Origin: DAOULY01 sp034414595
GTDB lineage: Bacteria; Chloroflexota; Dehalococcoidia; SZUA-161; JAUWZY01
Direction: 5' to 3'
Assembly: GCA_034414595.1 (NCBI GenBank)
Contig: DAOULY010000021.1
Coordinates: 248,001-312,000 of the forward strand
Length of the DNA: 64,000 nucleotides
The notes beneath the pieces were generated by a model. The model was not told the DNA's origin. It saw only the letters and a list, made by a program, of their open reading frames with translations, and searched no databases. Shown here piece by piece: positions 42,705 through 52,400 of the stretch. Every line of letters begins with the position of its first letter. The first letter of the stretch is position 1. Made by a program: the position numbers and the translations under genes.

Positions 42705-45149
42705 CTATGTAGGCTCAATCACATCCTCTCTAATAGATATCTTGCCAGTTACGTATTCAATATCTCTCTCGATAAGCCTTCTGACTCTCTGCCATTCGAA
42801 TGCCAGCTGTTGTTCTGACAGTGGCTGCCACTGAGAATCTAAGTAGTCACAAAAGGCCCTGGCTCTTGCTAGCCTATCCACTATGTAGTATGCCTCATCA
42901 ATCTGTGCTCTCATGTTTGGATCTACGATAGGTGTATCTACCACCATAGCGTCCACATATTGAAATCTTCCGATCAGTATCTTCACGTAGTAAGCACCAA
43001 TGCTTGTCACTCGGTAGTAGGACACGGACTTGACGTGCTCGTATTGGCGTGACTTGGTCACCGACTCGATCAAGTTCCGACTGAGAAGCCTCTCAATCGC
43101 CCAATCGATCTGAGATGGCTTGAACCCGAACCGTTGTAAGTACGAATAGATGTCTGCAGTATGCACAAAGCCATCAGTAGTAGACTGCTGAGCCCAACGA
43201 TCCAACTGTGCCAGCAGTATGGGTGATAGGAAATGCTCTCTTCCATCAGGGCTCGAAATATCGAAGAGATTCAATACCTCCGATGCCGCCGGCGAGTAGT
43301 GTTCATGGTCACCATATGTGACCGCACGCAGAAACTCATGCAATGGTGCTAGGTAGCGCCCCGTGTCTCGGTATATCCTAAGGATCTTCTCCGTATCGAC
43401 ATGCCCACTACCGATGAACGCTCGTACGAAGTTCAAAGCAAGGCGTATATTGCCCCCGCACATGTTGTCCAGAAACTCGATCAAGTATCTATTCGCGCCA
43501 AAGGAATATGCGAGGACTTCCAGATAGTTACTAAGATTCTCGGCCTTGACTGCTACACGGTCCGAGAAGCCAAGCTGGACACCTCTCCTCAGCAGACTGA
43601 TGCCGTAGTTGAGTCGTTTACCTACTACCTCATCCACCCTCGGAGGGGCTATCGTAAATGCTCTCGGATGGTAGGCACTCAAGGTTCCCGATACTCGAGA
43701 CCTGTAGAAGGTCTCAGGTCTGATGGAAATAAAGACGGCAACAGGCCAGTTAACGCTCATGCTTTGTCCGATTAGAAACACCATTTCCTGAAACTCGCTC
43801 GAGCGCTGATCCACGTTGTCAAGAAAGACGACAACCTGCTTCTTACGACCCTTTGAGATGTGATTAAGGCACAACCTTAGATACTCGTCCTGATTACGAA
43901 GTTTGCCCTCAAGGAATTTCACTCGCTCACGTTGGAATGTTTCAGGAGCCAGCTCACGCACGTCCCCGAATATGCTTTTTTCAAACCGCTCCAGATCCCT
44001 GTGAAAGACCGCGTGCACGAAGTTGCGTTCTTCGATATCGACGTCGTACTTGTCCAGAAGCTGTTGCTCGATTTCCTCCGCAATGAACGGCTGGAGTTCC
44101 CTCTCAAGTGCAGGCTTAGATCCAAAGTCGATATAGAAGACCAGCGCATTTGAGAAAATATCAGTGGCATCAACCTGACATAGATGCTTGATGAACATGG
44201 TCTTACCAACACCAATGTCGCCAATAAGGAGAATCGGCCTGCTGCTCAAACTTTCTGCGAGAAACTCTGGACTTAGACCTTTCTTTGTTGTTGCGGGAGT
44301 CATGACTGAGGGGCCTCCGGCCACCTCTTGGAACATAGCTGAGTAGCGCGTGCTCAATATATCTTTGCTTATCGTGGCATACTGAGAAAGGGCACCGCTT
44401 TGGCAATAGCACTCTCTGAGGAATCCTTGCTCTTCTCCGTCTTCGCCCAAACGAGCAATGTCTTCAATAAACAGATCTGCTAATATCTGCAGGTCGGTTT
44501 GGAGGGCGTTCCTGCTCTTGAACCCTGGGTACCCGCTGATTCTCGCTGATAGCTTCTCCGGAACGGGGGCTGCGATGGCATCTTGTAGTTGTAGAGAGAG
44601 TCGCCGAGACTCTACACCTTGCTTCGATAGGCATTGCCATGCGAGAAGGAAATTATCTTCCAGCATCTGAAGTGAATCGAAGACCAAGGTTTTGCCTTCA
44701 AGCGGAGGATACCCGTCACTACGACTGGCGATGAATGCTATCAACTGGTGCCCGTTGCATACTGCACCATATGGAGTGCCGCGAGACTGGCAATACCCCA
44801 CCGCTTGTTGTATTGCCTTGTGAACATCTTCTGCTCGGCGAGAGAAAAAGCCTATGTCATACTTCAGTCGTGTCGTCCCCACAGGCAACTCGAAGTAGAT
44901 ACCCTCTCTCTTGGCTTCAACTATGAAAAGACACTCGGGGCAGTAGAATGAATAATCAGTGTATTGTCCTTCATGTCTATCCTCACATTTGCAATCTTCC
45001 CGATCCCACCCCAGGCATTCGAAGAGAAGCCGATCAATAAGTTGTAGTCTCGTGGTGGCCTCATTGCGCGTACGTTCGTCTACGTTATCGCCATAACAGT
45101 TGATTAGGTCACGGAGATTGTTCTCTGCCTCTTCGAAGCTGACAGCCAT
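42705..45149 (-). CDS. Restriction-like protein: HsdR-N nuclease domain fused to P-loop NTPase
   Basis: An 814-aa single-gene module. Residues 1-190 resemble the N-terminal nuclease domain of Type I restriction R subunits: YTDYSFYCPECLFIVEAKREG supplies Asp and E-x-K, then the ETF-like GTPYGAVCNGHQLIAF. Residues 300 onward form an NTPase with Walker A LIGDIGVGKTMFIKHL near 312-327 and Walker B QVVVFLDNVDQRSS near 440. The C-terminal half is helical with winged-helix-like segments. This is the plan of nuclease-ATPase phage-defence effectors. No methylase or helicase partner is adjacent, and the target is unknown. Confidence 0.72.
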   Translation of the reverse strand: MAVSFEEAENNLRDLINCYGDNVDERTRNEATTRLQLIDRLLFECLGWDREDCKCEDRHEGQYTDYSFYCPECLFIVEAKREGIYFELPVGTTRLKYDIGFFSRRAEDVHKAIQQAVGYCQSRGTPYGAVCNGHQLIAFIASRSDGYPPLEGKTLVFDSLQMLEDNFLLAWQCLSKQGVESRRLSLQLQDAIAAPVPEKLSARISGYPGFKSRNALQTDLQILADLFIEDIARLGEDGEEQGFLRECYCQSGALSQYATISKDILSTRYSAMFQEVAGGPSVMTPATTKKGLSPEFLAESLSSRPILLIGDIGVGKTMFIKHLCQVDATDIFSNALVFYIDFGSKPALERELQPFIAEEIEQQLLDKYDVDIEERNFVHAVFHRDLERFEKSIFGDVRELAPETFQRERVKFLEGKLRNQDEYLRLCLNHISKGRKKQVVVFLDNVDQRSSEFQEMVFLIGQSMSVNWPVAVFISIRPETFYRSRVSGTLSAYHPRAFTIAPPRVDEVVGKRLNYGISLLRRGVQLGFSDRVAVKAENLSNYLEVLAYSFGANRYLIEFLDNMCGGNIRLALNFVRAFIGSGHVDTEKILRIYRDTGRYLAPLHEFLRAVTYGDHEHYSPAASEVLNLFDISSPDGREHFLSPILLAQLDRWAQQSTTDGFVHTADIYSYLQRFGFKPSQIDWAIERLLSRNLIESVTKSRQYEHVKSVSYYRVTSIGAYYVKILIGRFQYVDAMVVDTPIVDPNMRAQIDEAYYIVDRLARARAFCDYLDSQWQPLSEQQLAFEWQRVRRLIERDIEYVTGKISIREDVIEPT

Positions 45150-45298
45150 AGCCCCTGCCCTCTACTAGCAACTTTCAGCTGTAGGAGCCGCATCGCATAG
45201 ACGAATGATAGCGCTACTACTGCGGGCTGTCAATGGCGGCCAAGAGCGAATGTGCGCTGAGGGTGGCCGCCGCGGTCAATCTTGGCATCAGGCTAGAA

Positions 45299-45321
45299 TG
45301 CACGATGTGACGTATCGTGCA
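45299..45321. repeat. Hairpin in the intergenic stretch upstream of the nuclease-ATPase gene
   Basis: TGCACGA (45299-45305) with TCGTGCA (45315-45321), nine-base loop. It lies in the 390-bp divergent gap. The rest of 45150-45470 shows no gene I can support. It could be an operator or leader structure. Confidence 0.45.
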
Positions 45322-45471
45322 ATATGAGAGCAGAGTTCGAGTCCCCACAGTTGGCGCCGGAGTTCTAGTACTTCAATCTGATACTCATACCATCCCCATC
45401 TCTATCAGTAATAGAGGCAAGTTCTCTGTTAAAATTTCACTCCTTTCTATTTCTTAAGGTCAATTTTGGTA

Positions 45472-45519
45472 TTATCAAATGATAATATATTGACATTATC
45501 TTATCATTTGATATATAAT
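45472..45519 (+). promoter_or_regulatory. Promoter with twin operators of the toxin-antitoxin operon
   Basis: TTGACA (45490-45495), 18 bp, TATAAT (45514-45519). Two related boxes flank the -35 element: TTATCAAATGATAA (45472-45485) and TTATCATTTGATA (45501-45513), each with TATCA/TGATA arms. They are inverse copies, giving a ladder for cooperative repression by the antitoxin. The region is very AT-rich. Confidence 0.8.
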
Positions 45520-45542
45520 TAATAAAGTCGAGGTCTAAAAGT

Positions 45543-45935
45543 TTGCAGGAAAGAGAAATAGTTAGAGATTTTCTGCAACTGGTCAAGGAGACAATAGCGA
45601 ATCCGGTTGCCGACCAGGGATGGGTGCTCGTACCGCGTAAAGAGAATAAGGAATGCTTATTGCAGCTTGGATTCAAATACCCTGATATACAAGAAACGCT
45701 TCTGGGTTTGTCGGTTGAAGATTATTGTGAAGGTCCTTGCACAGATCGAGATCAGCCAGGTGAGTTGTGGGTATTCGGGAAAGTCGTAGAGAACAAGGTA
45801 ATCTATATTAAGTTGAAATTAGCTTCTTTCGGCCCATTAAGGATCGTGAGAGTTGTGTCCTTCCATTTTGCAGAGCATACATTAGAGCATCCATTTGAAG
45901 AAAAAGGGGGGAATAGAGATGATAAAAACAGTTAG
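45543..45935 (+). CDS. MqsR-family toxin
   Basis: A 131-aa putative mRNA interferase. Characteristic are ECLLQLGFKYPDIQETLLGL, SVEDYCEGPCTDRDQPGELWVFG, VIYIKLKLASFG and RIVRVVSFHFAEH, which recall MqsR (RelE-like fold). The start is TTG at 45543. It is followed by an overlapping MqsA-like antitoxin gene, the reverse of the antitoxin-first order common in TA systems but the same as E. coli mqsRA. Confidence 0.78.
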   Translation: MQEREIVRDFLQLVKETIANPVADQGWVLVPRKENKECLLQLGFKYPDIQETLLGLSVEDYCEGPCTDRDQPGELWVFGKVVENKVIYIKLKLASFGPLRIVRVVSFHFAEHTLEHPFEEKGGNRDDKNS

Positions 45936-46935
45936 TGCGATTCGTAATCTATGTACGAATTGCGAAAAAGAAACTAAATTCGAGCGACTAGTCAAGAAAG
46001 AGACTTTCACCGTAAGAGGAAAGCCAATTACTGTCAACGTTGAATACAATAGATGCAAAGAATGCGGCGATGTAATACTAAACCCGGCGGCAAATCATGA
46101 TCCTTTTGAATTAGCTTATAGAGAGTATCGCCAAAAACACGCTTTACTTCAGCCTGAAGAAATTTCAACTTGGAGAAAGGCACATCATCTAACTCAAGGC
46201 GAGTTTGCCAAACTATTAGGTATCGGTGTTGCCACTTTGAATCGTTATGAAAATGGTGCGCTCCAAAATGAATCTCATGAAAAACTACTTCGATTGTCTA
46301 TGGAATCGTCTAATTTGTTAAGACTCATAGAAAAATCGGAGGGAGTATTCACCGAGGCTAGGAAGAAGAAGCTCTTGGAGACGTTAAGAGAATCAGAGGA
46401 AATCTCTTCTTCCTTGGATAATACCATTATGATTAATTTCGGTGGTACTGAGAAAGATAGCCTAAATGGGTTTAGAAAGCTTGACCTTGTAAAGTTATAT
46501 AATGTTGTACTCTTTTTCTCTAGGGATGGTGTATTAAAAAGTAAGCTCAACAAGTTGTTGTTCTATGCCGATTTTAAACACTTCAAGGAATACACTCTTT
46601 CCATAACCGGTCTACGATATGCACATCTACCATACGGGCCAGTGCCTGACAATTACGCAATGTATTACGCTACCATGTTCTCTAAGGGACTAGTGGAATT
46701 CATGGAAGAACCATACCCTAATGGATATGTAGGCGAACTTATCAAAGCGATTAAGGAACCTGATCTCAATATCTTTTCCCCCAGTGAATTACGTATTATG
46801 GCGTCGGTAATGGAAGATTTCAAAAGGTATACAGCAACCCAAATACAAGACATGTCACATGAGGAAAGGGGATATCAGCAAACGATTGATGGTGAAATCA
46901 TTTCATATACATATGCAAATGATCTTAGCTATTAG
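45919..46935 (+). CDS. MqsA-like antitoxin with HTH and SocA/Panacea (DUF4065) domain
   Basis: A 338-aa protein. Residues 1-60 hold a zinc finger with CTNCEKETKF and CKECGDVIL. Residues 75-120 hold an XRE-type HTH (THLTQGEFAKLLG in the form HHLTQGEFAKLLGIGVATLN). The C-terminal 150 residues are a Panacea/SocA-like domain (KLDLVKLYNVVLFFSRDG, LNKLLFYADFKHFKEY, LPYGPVPDNYAMYY). I start at ATG 45919, with aggggg upstream, overlapping the toxin gene by 17 bp. The Panacea domain is typically a chaperone-linked antitoxin fold, here fused to an MqsA module. Confidence 0.82.
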   Translation: MIKTVSAIRNLCTNCEKETKFERLVKKETFTVRGKPITVNVEYNRCKECGDVILNPAANHDPFELAYREYRQKHALLQPEEISTWRKAHHLTQGEFAKLLGIGVATLNRYENGALQNESHEKLLRLSMESSNLLRLIEKSEGVFTEARKKKLLETLRESEEISSSLDNTIMINFGGTEKDSLNGFRKLDLVKLYNVVLFFSRDGVLKSKLNKLLFYADFKHFKEYTLSITGLRYAHLPYGPVPDNYAMYYATMFSKGLVEFMEEPYPNGYVGELIKAIKEPDLNIFSPSELRIMASVMEDFKRYTATQIQDMSHEERGYQQTIDGEIISYTYANDLSY

Positions 46936-46980
46936 ACTGATTCTAATTTTAAAAATTATTGGCATAATGGGAGAAACACG

Positions 46981-47907
46981 GTGATTATTAAACAAAAGCG
47001 CATCCGAAGTCTTGATAACCTAAGGTTCATTCATCAAGGTGAAACCATCGTACTTGGTATAAAAATGGATCACATTCCAAATTCACTGCTCAGACGAATT
47101 GGTTTTTCTAGCGACCCAGTAGATGGTGAAACAATCTTACCTGCCCCATCGTTTGGCCCGATAAGTCGATACAATGCCGATGGGAAAATTGTGATACATA
47201 AAGATCTACCAATGGAGACCGCCTACAGGCAAATTGAGTGGCATTGGACTGAATGGCGTGGGCGATATGATTCAGAAGAACAATCCAGGATTGTCGATGT
47301 CCCTTACAAGCGTTACCCTAGAACATTTATTCCTCCTCCCGGTGTTGAACTCACTGCATCACAAGTTGATGACAGTGAACTAGCAGTGGTCACCCAACCA
47401 ATGACTCTTGCAGCCAAAAACAAAGAATTTATTTTGCATGCTATTAATCTCTTTTTGGAAATATTCGGCGAGTGCCAAATCTTCTCAGAAAAATTAGAAG
47501 ACATTTTCAAAGTACCATTGCGTCGACTAAATTGGCAGATTCTTCCACCTGGACGTCGTCCTTGGGATCAGCTCAAGCGCGAAGTAGATCAGATTTTAAA
47601 GGATGCTCCGAAGGGTAACCAGATAGTAATAGAATATAGATTTAAAGTAATCAATGGATACAACCCAGAATTTTTAGCTATCGGACGAGCTGGTTTCCGT
47701 GGCTATGTAATTTTCGGTTTCCCTTTGAAGAACTTGTATGTTCTTGAGAGTGTATACCTCGGTAACGCAACTTACGTATTCGCCGAAAACTGGGAAGAAT
47801 TGTCACAAAAAACTAAAGCCGAAATCTTAGATGCAAGTCTACAAGAAGATCGAATCGTTCATCGAGAAGGCTGGGAAAAGAAAGTAAAAACACTACTAAG
47901 GAAATAA
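46981..47907 (+). CDS. Unknown 308-aa protein in the AT-rich block
   Basis: Starts GTG 46981, 45 bp after the antitoxin. The body is alpha/beta: an N-terminal beta part, FILHAINLFLEIFGECQIFS in the centre, then LRRLNWQILPPGRRPWDQLK and IVIEYRFKVINGYNPEFLAI. No catalytic motif is recognised. Composition matches the neighbouring toxin-antitoxin genes, so the block was probably acquired together. The family might be defence-related. Confidence 0.7.
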   Translation: MIIKQKRIRSLDNLRFIHQGETIVLGIKMDHIPNSLLRRIGFSSDPVDGETILPAPSFGPISRYNADGKIVIHKDLPMETAYRQIEWHWTEWRGRYDSEEQSRIVDVPYKRYPRTFIPPPGVELTASQVDDSELAVVTQPMTLAAKNKEFILHAINLFLEIFGECQIFSEKLEDIFKVPLRRLNWQILPPGRRPWDQLKREVDQILKDAPKGNQIVIEYRFKVINGYNPEFLAIGRAGFRGYVIFGFPLKNLYVLESVYLGNATYVFAENWEELSQKTKAEILDASLQEDRIVHREGWEKKVKTLLRK

Positions 47908-47927
47908 TTAAGTAGGAGGTATCAAGC

Positions 47928-48101
47928 ATGGGTGAAAAACACAAACCAGGTGAGATTGCTAAAAGGTCCGGGCAATATCCAATACAAGGGCCACGTGGAG
48001 GTGATACGGGAAAAGAGAGAACTGTTGTGAAAGGAGAACCGTTTCCTCCAACACCCGAGAAGGGACAAACTTACGGGACACCTGACAAAACTAAACATTA
48101 A
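47928..48101 (+). CDS. Small YjzC-like protein
   Basis: A 57-aa protein behind aggaggtatcaagc. KPGEIAKRSGQYPIQGPRGG, then KGEPFPPTPEKGQTYG, resembles the YjzC family of small proteins of unknown role. It starts 21 bp after the 308-aa gene, so a shared transcript is likely. Confidence 0.75.
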   Translation: MGEKHKPGEIAKRSGQYPIQGPRGGDTGKERTVVKGEPFPPTPEKGQTYGTPDKTKH

Positions 48102-48127
48102 AAAGGTGAAGACCGAACTGAAAGGAG

Positions 48128-48298
48128 GTGAGGCATACGGAAGAAGCAGTTCTTAAATACATAGTGGTACCTCTGGTAGCTGTAATAGGAGTCTATGTTG
48201 TGGGTTCTACTATTTACCAGCTGTTCGGAGTACCGGCAATAGTTCTCTTTGGTGCTGTCGGCGGAGTAGCATTCTTCGCTAAGTTCTTTAGACATTAA
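48128..48298 (+). CDS. Small two-span membrane protein
   Basis: A 56-aa frame from GTG 48128: two hydrophobic segments (IVVPLVAVIGVYVVG and LFGVPAIVLFGAVGGVAFF) and a basic end (AKFFRH). The Shine-Dalgarno aaaggagg touches the start codon, so the start is uncertain. A membrane protein encoded with defence effectors is a common theme, but no role is shown. Confidence 0.5.
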   Translation: MRHTEEAVLKYIVVPLVAVIGVYVVGSTIYQLFGVPAIVLFGAVGGVAFFAKFFRH

Positions 48299-48335
48299 TA
48301 ACCTATGTAGAGGACGGAATGTATTACAAACAGAT

Positions 48336-48374
48336 GGTCGGCGTGTCTCGGCTCAATGTTCAGGACCCGCCGAC
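48336..48374 (+). terminator. Hairpin after the small-gene block
   Basis: GGTCGGCG (48336-48343) with CGCCGACC (48367-48374), loop of 23 bases, followed by tcatttattctc. It is the likely end of the toxin-antitoxin/small-gene transcript. The rest of 48299-48673 shows no gene I can support. Confidence 0.5.
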
Positions 48375-48673
48375 CTCATTTATTCTCAGACCGAATTCTA
48401 TTGTCGGACGTAACCAACTCCATTTAAGATGACGATACCTAGAACTCACCATCAGCTTCGACAACATTGAAGTTGGCCGGGGAGGATTTTTTCGATTACC
48501 TTTGCGGGCAAACAAAGCGCCCAAATGTTGAATCAAACGCGCGGTCGAATAGATAGTGGCCGGTCTCTGTGGACAATACTTGGTCCTTCTCCGGACCGAC
48601 CTGGTGTCCAGGATCAGATAACTCCTGAACCCCAATGGCATGAGCAATTGCTAACTATCTGCCCGTGTCGTCA

Positions 48674-49357
48674 CTATGTAGCAAATTCTAGCACAGCGGC
48701 ATGGAGTGTGCGGAGTAGCATCAGTTCCTCTTGTGTGGGTGATGCGCCTCGAACTGGATGCATCACCATATTCCTAACTTCGTTCAGTACTTGCAGTGCT
48801 CCGAGGAACTCACGCTTCGATCTGTAGTATCGCTCGATCTTCCGAAAATCCCGCTGGAATGCAGACCAATTCTTATCCAGTATTTGCTTAAGATCCACAA
48901 GATCAGTGTAGTTGTACGGTTCTTGTTTCCTTATAGTGCTTTCCCGACGCTTAGCGCATTCCTGCCGAATCGAGAGCGGTACACCCTTGTCCCACCAACC
49001 ACCTTCATCTGGACCGTGATCTTCTTCCAGCTTCTTTCTGATAAATTGGTGTAGACTCACTTCTATTTCAGCTATCCATAGATAGAGTTGCGAGGCATAA
49101 GAAGCTCGGACTGTCACGATCACGCGATCCTGGATTCGCTCTGCTAACTTGGGAACAGTGCGCGGTAGCCTACCTACATCAGGCACCTCATCAATCCAAG
49201 CTTTATGCAGTGCGTCGCGTGCGAGCGCTTTCCCCGCAATGTGACATGCTAATGCCCATGGGGACACGAAGGGTCCGCTGGATCCCTTAGTTTGGCCGCA
49301 TACCGGACATCGCCATTCTTGGTTCGCACTATCTACCCAGTCGGCCATCTTCATCAC
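48674..49357 (-). CDS. HEPN-type predicted ribonuclease with N-terminal zinc finger
   Basis: A 227-aa protein, last gene of the five-gene defence operon, 67 bp after the helicase gene. The N-terminus is a CPVCGQTKGSSGPFVSPWAL, then ACHIAGKA zinc finger (C2H2-like). The remainder is helical with the terminal HEPN motif LNEVRNMVMHPVRG, where R-N-M-V-M-H fits RX4H. Such Swt1-like HEPN domains act as toxins or RNases in defence. Activity is predicted, not shown. Confidence 0.7.
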   Translation of the reverse strand: MMKMADWVDSANQEWRCPVCGQTKGSSGPFVSPWALACHIAGKALARDALHKAWIDEVPDVGRLPRTVPKLAERIQDRVIVTVRASYASQLYLWIAEIEVSLHQFIRKKLEEDHGPDEGGWWDKGVPLSIRQECAKRRESTIRKQEPYNYTDLVDLKQILDKNWSAFQRDFRKIERYYRSKREFLGALQVLNEVRNMVMHPVRGASPTQEELMLLRTLHAAVLEFAT

Positions 49358-49424
49358 AGCCCCTAGTCTCGGTGCTTGACTCCATAAAACCCCAAAATCT
49401 AGTGCAGATGTTCATCGAGACATT

Positions 49425-52400
49425 TTAACTCCACACAAAGTCAAAACACACTAGATGAAGGTCCTCTCTTGAAAGCAGTGTAGCGCTGCCTTCAGCGGTG
49501 CGGTCATCCGCTAAGTCTGTTTGTACCAAGTTGCCAACGGAGCTGAGCAAGGCAGCGACGTCTTGATTCTGTTGGAATCGCTCGTAGGCCCTACGCAATT
49601 CCCTTAAGCCCGTGTGAGTCATCGGTTGGCGAAGGCGCTGCATTGCATCTTTCACATGGTTCCGTCTCACAGTGGGGCTGTTCAGATAACTCCGTAACAG
49701 CGTGATCAGCGTCTGCTGAAGAGGGTCCAAGACCTTCGGGGCAGCTTCCACTGCTTGTTGTTCACGAACTGACTGAAGGATATCCTCTATGACTTTCTCC
49801 TGAATAGCGAAGATGTCCGCGTCACCGACAACACGTGGAGTGTCTGGCGAGCAAGCAATGAGATTGGCTATCAGAAAGCGATTATCAACAACCCTACTTC
49901 GCTGCAAGTCGTAGTAGCGCCAGAAGTGCCTTCGCCCTTCACCCCGTGCGCCCGGCGCTGTGAAGTAGAAGAAAATCCCCCGCTCTCCCTCACGCGCCAA
50001 ACCTGAGTGAATGCCGTCGGGCAGCTCCTTCAGCATCTTCCCGGCGCCCGTTTCCAGCAACCCCCGCAACTGCTGCAGCAGGAACTCATTGCTAGCGAGC
50101 TCGGCGAACTGTTCCTGCTCTTCGACAACGATTCCATCTTCTGCCATGATGCGGCGCAAGGTGTTGAAATTCTGGGGATGCACTACCTCACCCAAGATCG
50201 AGGCATCAAGGAACCCTGTGCGGTCAATATCGCTGATCTTTCGACTCAGGCTCTCCACAAGACCAAGAAGGCGGTTCAGACCCTCTTCCGGGAACATATT
50301 ATGGATCCATAGCAATGGGAACTCGGAACCGATACGGTCTATACGCCCTGCCCTTTGCACCATCCGCGTGGGATTCCAGTGCAGATCGTAGTTAACCAGT
50401 ACTCCGCAGTCCTGCAAGTTCTGCCCCTCCGAGAGGACATCTGTGGAGATGAGTATGTCGATCTCCTTCTCCGTTCCAAGCAGCTCAGGCCGGTTGTTTG
50501 ATCGAGGCGCAAATGCCTCGATGAGTCTTGTCCGCTCCCGTGGAGAAGCACCCCCGTCCATGCGACGGATAACTGGTGTACCGGCGCTCCTGAGAAAATC
50601 AGCCCCACGGTCGCCTGTCAACTCTCTATATAAGTAGCGGGCAGTATCTCGGTAGTAGGTGAAGACAATGACTTTCTGCCTCTTGAGGTCCTTGGCCAGG
50701 AGATTCTTCAGCACCTGGAGCTTGGCATCTTGGCCGGGCGTGATGTTCTTGATGAGATGCCAAACACTAGTTAGAGCGTCAACGTCGTTCTGAAGCACAT
50801 CATGGAGGCGTCTCAGGTCGAACTGGGTATGGTCAAGGCTAGGAAGACTCTCAAGAACCCTCTTGGCCTCTTCGGTGGCGTCCAGTTCGTCCGCCTTGCT
50901 GGCAGGGGTGCTGTCGTCCTCCTCGTCTTCACGGGAAAGGTAGCGCATTGCCTTCTGGAAGGAGGTGCTGTCCAGGACCTTGCCGTCCAGGACCTTGCCG
51001 TCCAGGACATAGCTCTCGAATGTCTTAGTAAACTCCAGCGCGCGGCGAATGCTGATGCGAAAAGCCTCAATGCTCGACTCAAAACGCTTCAGATAGCGGC
51101 TCTTGAAAATGCCGGCTAAGGCTTCTTCGCGACCTTGCTCAAACTCGTCTCGTTTGACTCCGGCCTTCTTGTAGGTCTCAAGCTGGTACGGGGCCAGATG
51201 CAGCCCCTCAATGGCATTAACAACCTCGTCATATATACCGGCGTACGTAGCCTCCAGGTTGTAGCGCACTGTTTTCAGCTTGCGATCTGGCCATTGGATG
51301 GTCTTCCCCCCGATTGTGGCTTTTGCATAGGCCTTGCGAATGAAGGCACGGGTCCGCCGGATCACTACCTCCTCCAACAGATTAAAGAGCGTTATTCCAC
51401 TGGAGTGTTCTGCCCCGGCACGGCGAGCGTTCAAGAAGAAGCGGTACAGGTCACCGATCCCTGCCCCAGCAAAGTAGCTCCGGTCCCCACCAGTGAAGAG
51501 AGTTATTTGGTTATACAGGTCGAAGATATTGTTGTTGACCGGTGTCGCCGTAATCAGGATGATCTTCTTGCGGGCGCCATGTCGGCCCCTGGCGCCGTGG
51601 TCACTAATTATGCGCTCCAGGTTCTCGTATCGCTGGGTGCTGCGGTTGCGGAAGTTATGGCACTCATCAACCAGGATGACGTCTGCATCGGCATAGGGCG
51701 TGGGATCGAAGTCTCCCTGGCCCACCTCCTCTTGGGAGAGCATGGTGGTGGCGATGGTCGCGGCCTGGAGCTCATCAGCCCACATCTTGCGAAGCGATGC
51801 AGGGCAGACCACTAAGGCCTTTTGCCGCTGGTGATAGGCATAATCTTCCAGTAGCTTCTTGCCGATCCACGTCTTCCCGAGGCCAACTGAATCACCTATA
51901 AGGACACCATCATAGCGGGCCAGGATCTTGCGGGCTTTCTTAACCGCGTCCTCCTGGAACTCAGCAAGCTCGACAGCCGAGCGCGTTGCAGTAGGGACAT
52001 CGGTGTCCAAGTCGTCCTTGAAGTACTCAAAGAGTGCTTTCATATAGATTTGGTAGGGAGTGTATTCCTTCTGCCCGAACTTGGAGGCGTCCAGCAGCTC
52101 GATCAACTGGTCCTTGAAATCACGGGAGGCGTCCCACTGGCGCTGAAACCAGCGGTCAAGCTCCGTGATGGCCTGGGCGCCCACAAGGCTCATAAGGTGC
52201 TGTCGATGCGCCATCTCCCCCGGGTCAGCCACGGTTTGAGGACCGGCTTGAGCGACCTCTTCTTCCGAAAGGACAGCCTTGTGGGAGAGGTTCAGCTCCC
52301 TGTTGGTAGTGAGGCCGGGCCCAGTGAAGTTGCTGGAGCCCACGATGGCCGCCAGAGGCTGGAAACGGTCGGCGCCACCGAAAGGCAGGTCGTTGTAGAA

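Noticed and set aside
45333..45346. tRNA T-arm-like string gagttcgagtcccc followed by acagttggcgcc, as a possible far attachment site
   Set aside because: The flanking bases do not pair into a T-stem and it does not match the tRNA-Ala 3' end beyond the common TTCGAGTCCC core.
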